Shown: positions 23,245-27,844 of the stretch, in pieces | Numbering within the stretch: the first letter of the stretch is position 1 | How the letters are laid out: each line of letters begins with the position of its first letter | Assembly: GCA_016187325.1 (NCBI GenBank) | Contig: JACPJY010000099.1 | Coordinates: 1 to 27,844, forward strand | Direction: 5' to 3' | Length of the DNA: 27,844 nucleotides | Source: Rhodospirillales bacterium | GTDB taxonomy: Bacteria > Pseudomonadota > Alphaproteobacteria > Rhodospirillales > Casp-alpha2 | Notes under the pieces: generated by a model | What the model was told of the DNA's origin: nothing | Database searches by the model: none | Seen by the model: only the letters and a program-made list of their open reading frames with translations | Position numbers and translations under genes: made by a program

Positions 23245-25188
23245 CTACGCGGCGCCCTTCTCGGCGCGGACGACCGGTGCCTGTGCGAGGCCCAGGATGT
23301 CGCGCTCAAGAAAATCGGCAATGAGCTCGTCTGCGCGTTCCGGATCGGGACCGATGAACCGCGGTGCGAGCTCGCCAGCGAATCGCCTTGGAAAGGTCGC
23401 GACCATGCTTTCCGGGTCGAGACTATCGAGGATCATCCGCCGAAGGGTGCCCGGATCGTTGGTGACCGGGCGCTTGAGGTCGCGGGCGGTGAGGAGACCG
23501 GTGAACATGGGGTCGTTTTCGATCCCTTCGATGCCACCGATCTTGCGGTAGTCCGGCTCGTAGAAGATGGTCGGCCAGCCGGCATAGAGGGACTGGTAGA
23601 AAGTCGTCGACGCGCTGCAGACGACGACGTCGTAGGCGCCGAGCGCCTCCTCGAATGTCGGCGTGTCGTCCCACCGGATCGATCTGTCGAGGCCGAAAGC
23701 CGCTGCCAGCCGGTTCTCCAGGTCGCGGGGGTGGCTAGGGTGCGGACGGATGCCGACGGTCCAACCCTGTTCCAAAAGTCCGCGCAGCACGTCGAAGATT
23801 TCGATGTAATACTGGTCGACGGCATAGACGCGGGCCGAGTTCCAGAACTCCAGATGGCCAAAGCTCATAACCAGCAGACGTTTTCCGCGGCTGGCGACGC
23901 GCCGGCGGCGGGTGCCGTTCATCAGCGCCGTCAGCGGATTGCCCACGAGGACCTGGCGGGTTTCCTGGGTTTCATCCAAATAGGCGCGAAAATAGTCGGA
24001 GTGTTCTTTCCCGTAGGCCAGGTACGTGACATGGGTGTTGTCAACGGCGGGCATGAAATAGGCGAATTTCTGCAGGTCCATGCCATGGGGCATCAGATAG
24101 ATTGGAAGACCCGAATGCCGGTTGAACGCGATTAGGTTGCCCATAGGCTCGTTGCCGGCGCCATTGACGAACAGAGCCGATGGCCCAGTCACCTCCTGCA
24201 GTTTCCGCGTCTGCGCGACCACGATCAGAAACGGCCAGACCTGCCACCTCAACGTTTCGAGGATGCACCGATATAGCATGCGGCCATAGTCGACGCCGCC
24301 GAAAACGTAGCCGGCGTCGAACGCCGCCGTCGCGACGCGTTGCTCAAGCTCGCGCAACAAGTTAAAGACCACCCGGATATCGCGAAACCGGGGTAGCGTG
24401 AACAGATGCCCGCTACGTACGGCATCTGTTCCGGCAATGCCCAAACGATCGCAAACGACGTGGAAATTCCCCCGTTCGGCCAGTTTCTCTGCGATCAGGT
24501 GCTGGGCGCGGCCAACGAACATGTAGAAGACGGGCTTTTCGGGCGCCCGGCGCCTGTTCCGCTCGAACGCCTTGCGGGCGCGCCACCACGCCGGCCGGAA
24601 GCCGCCAATGAAGGTTCGCACGCTGGCCAAAAGTCGATTCATCGGCGGCCGCCTGAAGGCCGCCGGAAGCGCGTTCACCGGGGCGATAAAACGGACGCTC
24701 AGGCCCAAATGTCCTCCAACGTGGGCAACGATCCGGGCGAGTGGGTGATAGGAAGGCTCGACCTGAAAAATATGCCGACCGTCCTCGGCGTCCGAATAGA
24801 CGGCATTCGCCCCGCGGTGCGTTTCGACGAAACGGCGAAACGCCTCGCCGGTCCGTATCAGGAGACGCGGATTGATCTGTCTCGCGAACTCCATGGAATA
24901 CGACCAGCCCAGGGACAAATCGCCCAGGTCGCTGAAGTCGGTCCCGGCGTCGACGAACCACTCCTTCAGGAACCTGGCGCCGACCGCGTCGGCGGCGGCG
25001 GCCGCCTTCCAGTCGGCGACATCGTCGGCGAAGACCACCGTTATCCCGTCCCGGTGCAGGCGCGCCGCGGCCTCATCGGTCGGGTTCTGGCCGCGGCGGA
25101 GGTAACAGACGACATCGCCGCAGCCGGGCGGGATGCTCAGGCGGTAGGCGTCCGCGAGCGGCGTCGAGATGAGAAAGTAAAGGTTCAT
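23245..25188 (-). CDS. Putative GT-B glycosyltransferase of a surface-glycan cluster
   Basis: 647 aa from ATG 25188. No family was recognised with certainty. The C-terminal half looks like a GT-B nucleotide-binding domain of the capsule/TagF-like kind: MPHGMDLQKFAYF with LAYGKEHSDYF, then LLVMSFGHLEFW, GIRPHPSHPRDLENRL, and TPTFEEALGAYDVVVCSASTTFYQSLYAGWPTIFYEP. The N-terminal ~200 residues are a second alpha/beta domain without recognisable motifs. There is no signal peptide or clear transmembrane segment. Location immediately after PseI and the PseG-PseH fusion makes it the best candidate in the window for the transferase that uses CMP-pseudaminic acid or a relative; this is inference from position and fold. 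Confidence 0.6.
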   Translation of the reverse strand: MNLYFLISTPLADAYRLSIPPGCGDVVCYLRRGQNPTDEAAARLHRDGITVVFADDVADWKAAAAADAVGARFLKEWFVDAGTDFSDLGDLSLGWSYSMEFARQINPRLLIRTGEAFRRFVETHRGANAVYSDAEDGRHIFQVEPSYHPLARIVAHVGGHLGLSVRFIAPVNALPAAFRRPPMNRLLASVRTFIGGFRPAWWRARKAFERNRRRAPEKPVFYMFVGRAQHLIAEKLAERGNFHVVCDRLGIAGTDAVRSGHLFTLPRFRDIRVVFNLLRELEQRVATAAFDAGYVFGGVDYGRMLYRCILETLRWQVWPFLIVVAQTRKLQEVTGPSALFVNGAGNEPMGNLIAFNRHSGLPIYLMPHGMDLQKFAYFMPAVDNTHVTYLAYGKEHSDYFRAYLDETQETRQVLVGNPLTALMNGTRRRRVASRGKRLLVMSFGHLEFWNSARVYAVDQYYIEIFDVLRGLLEQGWTVGIRPHPSHPRDLENRLAAAFGLDRSIRWDDTPTFEEALGAYDVVVCSASTTFYQSLYAGWPTIFYEPDYRKIGGIEGIENDPMFTGLLTARDLKRPVTNDPGTLRRMILDSLDPESMVATFPRRFAGELAPRFIGPDPERADELIADFLERDILGLAQAPVVRAEKGAA

Positions 25189-25206
25189 GACTGAAAATCC
25201 GCCGGC

Positions 25207-25473
25207 TTAGTCGATGAGGTCCCAGTTCAAGGGCGTGCCCCGGGCGATGCGGGTTTTCGCCTTTCGTCCGATGACCCGCGGCAGTTCCTTGGGCGGCATC
25301 CCGAAACCGGGACGAATCGAACGGACGTTGTCGGCGCTCAATGTTTCGCCCCGTTCGATGTCCGCGACCGCGTAGAGCGAGCGGCGGAAGATGGCGTTTT
25401 TCTCCTCGTCACCGGCTCTTTTATAGGACGCTAAGATCGCGAAGTTCTCCGGGCTCGAGCGAGAACGCGGCAT
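25207..25473 (-). pseudogene. Detached C-terminal SAF domain of the PseI-like synthase
   Basis: The frame that begins at an internal ATG (25473) overlaps the barrel gene by 53 nt and only its later part is meaningful: SYKRAGDEEKNAIFRRSLYAV, ADIERGETLSADNVRSIRPG, FGMPPKELPRVIGRKAKTRI and ARGTPLNWDLID are the normal end of a PseI/NeuB protein. The first ~14 residues are an out-of-frame reading of the barrel's SLEP region. Joining the two frames gives about 335-340 residues, with the linker between the domains roughly 10-12 residues shorter than usual. That pattern fits a deletion of a length not divisible by three between about 25423 and 25440. A sequencing or assembly error is the main alternative. 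Confidence 0.75.
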
Positions 25474-26221
25474 CGGGGCCGCCGTCTTCGCGTTTCAGCG
25501 TGAGGTGCTTTTCGATGATGGCCGCGCCGAGGGCCACCGAGGCCACGGCGACCGCGGTTCCCAGGGTGTGATCGGAAAGCCCGACGACGGCTCCGAATCG
25601 CTTGGCCATGTCGTTCAGGGTGCGAAGCCGATAGGCGTCGGGCGGCGCCGGATAGGCGCTGACGCAATGCAAAAGCGCGAGCTCCCGGCACCCTGCGGCG
25701 CGGGCCGCCGAGACGGCGTCGGCAATCTCTTCGCGATCGGCCATGCCGGTCGAGATGATGACCGGCTTTCCGGTCGACGCCGCCTTCTCGATCAACGGCA
25801 GGTCGACGACCTCGAACGAGGCGATCTTGTAGGCTTGGACGTCGAGCGATTCCAGGAAATCGACGGCCGTCGGGTCGAACGGGCTGCTGAACGCCGTAAT
25901 ATCGAGTTCGCGCGCCTTGGCGAACAGCGCCTCGTGCCAATCCCACGGGGTCGAGGCCTCCCGGTACAAGTCGTAAAGCGTGCGCCCCGCCCAGGGGCCG
26001 CCCTCGATGCGGAACCCGAGGCCGTCGCAATCGATGGTGATGGTATTGGCGGTATAGGTCTGAAACTTGACAGCGTCGGCGCCGGATTCCTTGGCCGCCT
26101 CGATGATGGCCAGCGCGCGCCCCAGGTCGCCGTTATGGTTGGCGGACAGCTCGGCGACGACATAAGGCGGGTGGCCGGCGCCGACGACCCGGTTCCCAAT
26201 GGTCAGCGTCGGCTCAGGCAT
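25421..26221 (-). CDS. pseI: Pseudaminic acid synthase-like barrel domain, truncated by frameshift
   Basis: 266 aa from ATG 26221, overlapping the PseG-PseH stop by 8 nt. It contains nearly the whole NeuB-type TIM barrel: VVAELSANHNGDLGRALAII, DAVKFQTYTANTITID, YDLYREASTPWDWHEALF (a stretch typical of PseI rather than sialic acid synthase), SSPFDPTAVDFLESLDVQAY, IISTGMADREEI and GLSDHTLG...EKHLTLKREDGGPD. The family normally continues after SLEP into a helical linker and a C-terminal SAF (antifreeze-like) domain. Here the frame ends at TAA 25421 after SLEPGELRDLSVL, and the SAF domain is in another frame. PseI condenses PEP with the 6-deoxy hexose product of PseG. Since the SAF domain helps complete the active site of the dimer, this product is probably impaired, unless the shift is an assembly error. 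Confidence 0.8.
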   Translation of the reverse strand: MPEPTLTIGNRVVGAGHPPYVVAELSANHNGDLGRALAIIEAAKESGADAVKFQTYTANTITIDCDGLGFRIEGGPWAGRTLYDLYREASTPWDWHEALFAKARELDITAFSSPFDPTAVDFLESLDVQAYKIASFEVVDLPLIEKAASTGKPVIISTGMADREEIADAVSAARAAGCRELALLHCVSAYPAPPDAYRLRTLNDMAKRFGAVVGLSDHTLGTAVAVASVALGAAIIEKHLTLKREDGGPDAAFSLEPGELRDLSVL

Positions 26222-27749
26222 TGGCGATTGGCATCCTGCCGTTTACCGTTCCGACGGCCGCGGCTGGGGTCTTGGGCCGGTTGACATATCGGCCGTCTTG
26301 CCGGACGTACCCTGCCTTCCGAAACATGACGTGGGACGCCTCGTTATCGGCAAGGACATGGGCGACGAACGTGGCGCGCGGCAGCAAACGCCTGCCCAGT
26401 TCCAGCGCCGCCGTGCCGATGCCCAGGCGGTACTTGCCGGGCGCAACGTAGATGGAGATCTCGTAATCGTAGGGACCCTTGGCGATCTTCTGCAGGCCGT
26501 CCATGCGCAGGGCCCCGGACGGGCTGCCGGTGTGCAGCACTATGTTCATGACACAGGCGGGGTCATTCAATTTGTTTTCCATCCAGGCGCGGTGCTCGCC
26601 CTTCGCGGGAGCCTCCGGGTTCCGCGCGAACCTCCGGGTCTCGGAGTCCTGCTGCCAGGCAAGGATGGTATCCGCGTCGGCCATCGTCGCCGGGCGCAGC
26701 GTCACCCGTCCGCCATCCTTTGCGAAGGCGGGAACAACCGCCATCGCCGCGCGGCGTGCGCCGCGCCCGTCGCAAATCCGTTCGGCGGCGCGCGCCATCT
26801 CCGTCAGCCGTTCGCCGTCGTCAATGAACCGACGGATACGGTCGGCAAGCGCCTCATCGCCGAGGCCGCCGACGTCACCGATCATCGACACCGCGCCGGC
26901 CCGTTCCAGTTCGCGGGCGGCGAGGCGTTGATTGTCGGCGCTCACCACCATCAGCGTCGGAACGCCCAGGCAGCATCGCTCCAACGCGCTGATGCCTGCG
27001 GCGCCGATGGCGAGGCCGCATCGCGACAACAGGCGGCACATGTCCTCGACGTCGTGATGAAGGGTGACGGGAAAACCAAGCGAAGTTGCGGCGTCGGCGA
27101 CCTGCCGCCTGTGCGGGAACGCATGACCCAGAACCACCTCTACCGGCCTGCGGTATCCAGCCGACTCGAGGGCGTTGAGCACCCGCAACGTGATGTTGCC
27201 AGGGTCGGTGGCGCCGATGCTGACCAAAATCGGCCGGCCGGCGCGGCCGTTCGGCGGCCTTCGGGAGTCCCGCGTCGCCGCGAACTGGCTCCTGAGCAGC
27301 GCATACGCCGGGCCCAACAGCAGTTCGCATCCGACGGGAGTCAGGCCGGCGTAGTGTTCCGGCGCACGACCCGGGTTGTGGTCAATCAACACCTCGCACT
27401 CGTGCTTCCGGTTCGCCAGATCGTCGACGACCAGGATGCGGCGGGCCCAGGGCCGGCACGCCGCCTCGTAGGCGCGATCGATGGCGTAGTCGTCGACGAC
27501 CAGCCAGTCGACGTGCCCACTCCAGCGGTCGCGAAGGGCATTCGGATCGTCGGCACCGTCACCGGCAAGGTCGAGGATATCGTGCCCCGACCGTTCCAAA
27601 TGCGGGAAGACGCCGCGCGTTTCGGCATTGACGGCGAACCCACACGTCCAGCCGAGCGAACGGAGCTCGTCGGCGAGCGCCAGACAACGGGACACGTGTC
27701 CGCCGCCAATGGCGACGGAAGCGCGGGCACGAAAGACGGCTATCGGCAT
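26214..27749 (-). CDS. pseG: PseG-PseH fusion: UDP-sugar hydrolase and GNAT acetyltransferase of pseudaminic acid synthesis
   Basis: 511 aa from ATG 27749; the longer frame to 27836 runs into the preceding gene. Residues ~1-335 are PseG: GGGHVSRCLALADELRSLGW (catalytic His18), VVDDYAIDRAYE, VVDDLANRKHECEVLIDHNP, ILVSIGATDPGN and AIGAAGISALERCCLGVPTL. This part removes UDP from UDP-2,4-diacetamido-2,4,6-trideoxy-beta-L-altrose. Residues ~348-490 are a GNAT domain (VTLRPATMADADTILAWQQD, YRLGIGTAALELGRRLL, ASHVMFRKAGYV) corresponding to PseH, which N-acetylates the C4 amine one step earlier. The fusion therefore joins consecutive steps in reverse order. It is directly upstream of the PseI gene. 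The fold could also serve a related nonulosonic acid. Confidence 0.88.
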   Translation of the reverse strand: MPIAVFRARASVAIGGGHVSRCLALADELRSLGWTCGFAVNAETRGVFPHLERSGHDILDLAGDGADDPNALRDRWSGHVDWLVVDDYAIDRAYEAACRPWARRILVVDDLANRKHECEVLIDHNPGRAPEHYAGLTPVGCELLLGPAYALLRSQFAATRDSRRPPNGRAGRPILVSIGATDPGNITLRVLNALESAGYRRPVEVVLGHAFPHRRQVADAATSLGFPVTLHHDVEDMCRLLSRCGLAIGAAGISALERCCLGVPTLMVVSADNQRLAARELERAGAVSMIGDVGGLGDEALADRIRRFIDDGERLTEMARAAERICDGRGARRAAMAVVPAFAKDGGRVTLRPATMADADTILAWQQDSETRRFARNPEAPAKGEHRAWMENKLNDPACVMNIVLHTGSPSGALRMDGLQKIAKGPYDYEISIYVAPGKYRLGIGTAALELGRRLLPRATFVAHVLADNEASHVMFRKAGYVRQDGRYVNRPKTPAAAVGTVNGRMPIANA

Positions 27750-27771
27750 AAAGCGGAATCCAGCTTCCGGC

Positions 27772-27844
27772 TCAGGTGTCCCAAATATTATCCTTGACCC
27801 ATGCGCCGTTTTCCCGGCGCCATACGCGCGGGTCACGGAAGGTA
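27772..27844 (-). CDS. 3' end of an unidentified upstream gene
   Basis: The last 23 codons of a gene entering from beyond the window, ending at TGA 27772, 22 nt before the PseG-PseH start. The readable C-terminus is TFRDPRVWRRENGAWVKDNI followed by WDT. That it is coding is inferred from its frame, its stop just before the next gene and codon-like composition. Upstream pse genes (PseB, PseC or PseF types) would be expected here, but the tail does not show a motif that identifies any of them. Confidence 0.5.
   Translation of the reverse strand, partial: TFRDPRVWRRENGAWVKDNIWDT

Noticed and set aside
26199..27797. A 532-codon plus-strand open frame opposite the PseG-PseH gene
   Set aside because: Its translation is Arg/Gln/Ala-rich with no family motifs, while the minus strand has clear PseG and GNAT motifs across the same bases; long antisense frames are expected in GC-rich DNA.

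Overview
The window is a dense, high-GC bacterial surface-glycan biosynthesis island. GC-rich codon use, overlapping genes and the family mix (PseG/PseH fusion, heparinase II/III, SxtJ/DUF5989/carbamoyltransferase trio) suggest an alphaproteobacterium, possibly Rhodospirillales-like or a relative. That placement is inference; no rRNA or other phylogenetic marker is present. All genes but one are on the minus strand, read from 27844 down to 1, and most neighbours overlap by 1-8 nt or lie within about 20 nt of each other, so one very long transcription unit is likely. The exception is a plus-strand methyltransferase at 1261..2199. There is no gene-free stretch over 300 bases and no RNA gene, CRISPR array or insertion sequence was seen.

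Reading in the direction of transcription: (1) 27844-25207 is a nonulosonic (pseudaminic) acid module: the last 23 codons of an unidentified gene, a PseG-PseH fusion, and a PseI-like synthase broken by a frameshift between its barrel and its C-terminal SAF domain. (2) 25188-20118 holds a large GT-B-like putative glycosyltransferase, two SAM methyltransferases, a possible tiny coupled ORF and a putative sugar O-methyltransferase. (3) 20071-18320 is an ABC exporter. (4) 18320-14021 is the highlight: an APS-kinase-like protein, a PEP-synthase-like kinase, a class I glutamine amidotransferase and a nucleotidyltransferase, tightly coupled. This is the same set of four enzyme types as Campylobacter jejuni Cj1415-Cj1418, which make the activated phosphoramidate donor for capsular O-methyl phosphoramidate (MeOPN). 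(5) 14024-10356 encodes an alkaline-phosphatase-superfamily enzyme coupled to the cassette, then an asparagine-synthase-type amidotransferase. (6) 10330-6704 encodes a GT4 glycosyltransferase, SxtJ and DUF5989 membrane proteins and a NodU/CmcH-type carbamoyltransferase. (7) 6707-2193 encodes a methyltransferase, a membrane-anchored SGNH hydrolase, a KdsB-like CMP-sugar synthetase with an altered motif, a HAD phosphatase and a 2-hydroxyacid dehydrogenase. (8) 2199-1 holds the plus-strand methyltransferase and a divergent heparinase II/III-family gene that runs off the window, separated by 81 bp containing a perfect 10-bp inverted repeat.

Together the genes look like a pathway for a heavily decorated surface polysaccharide or glycosylated surface protein: CMP-activated acidic sugars plus phosphoramidate, carbamoyl, methyl and possibly amide decorations, with an exporter and trimming enzymes. 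The phosphoramidate cassette in an apparently alphaproteobacterial background, with a candidate phosphoramidate transferase next to it, is the most interesting hypothesis here.
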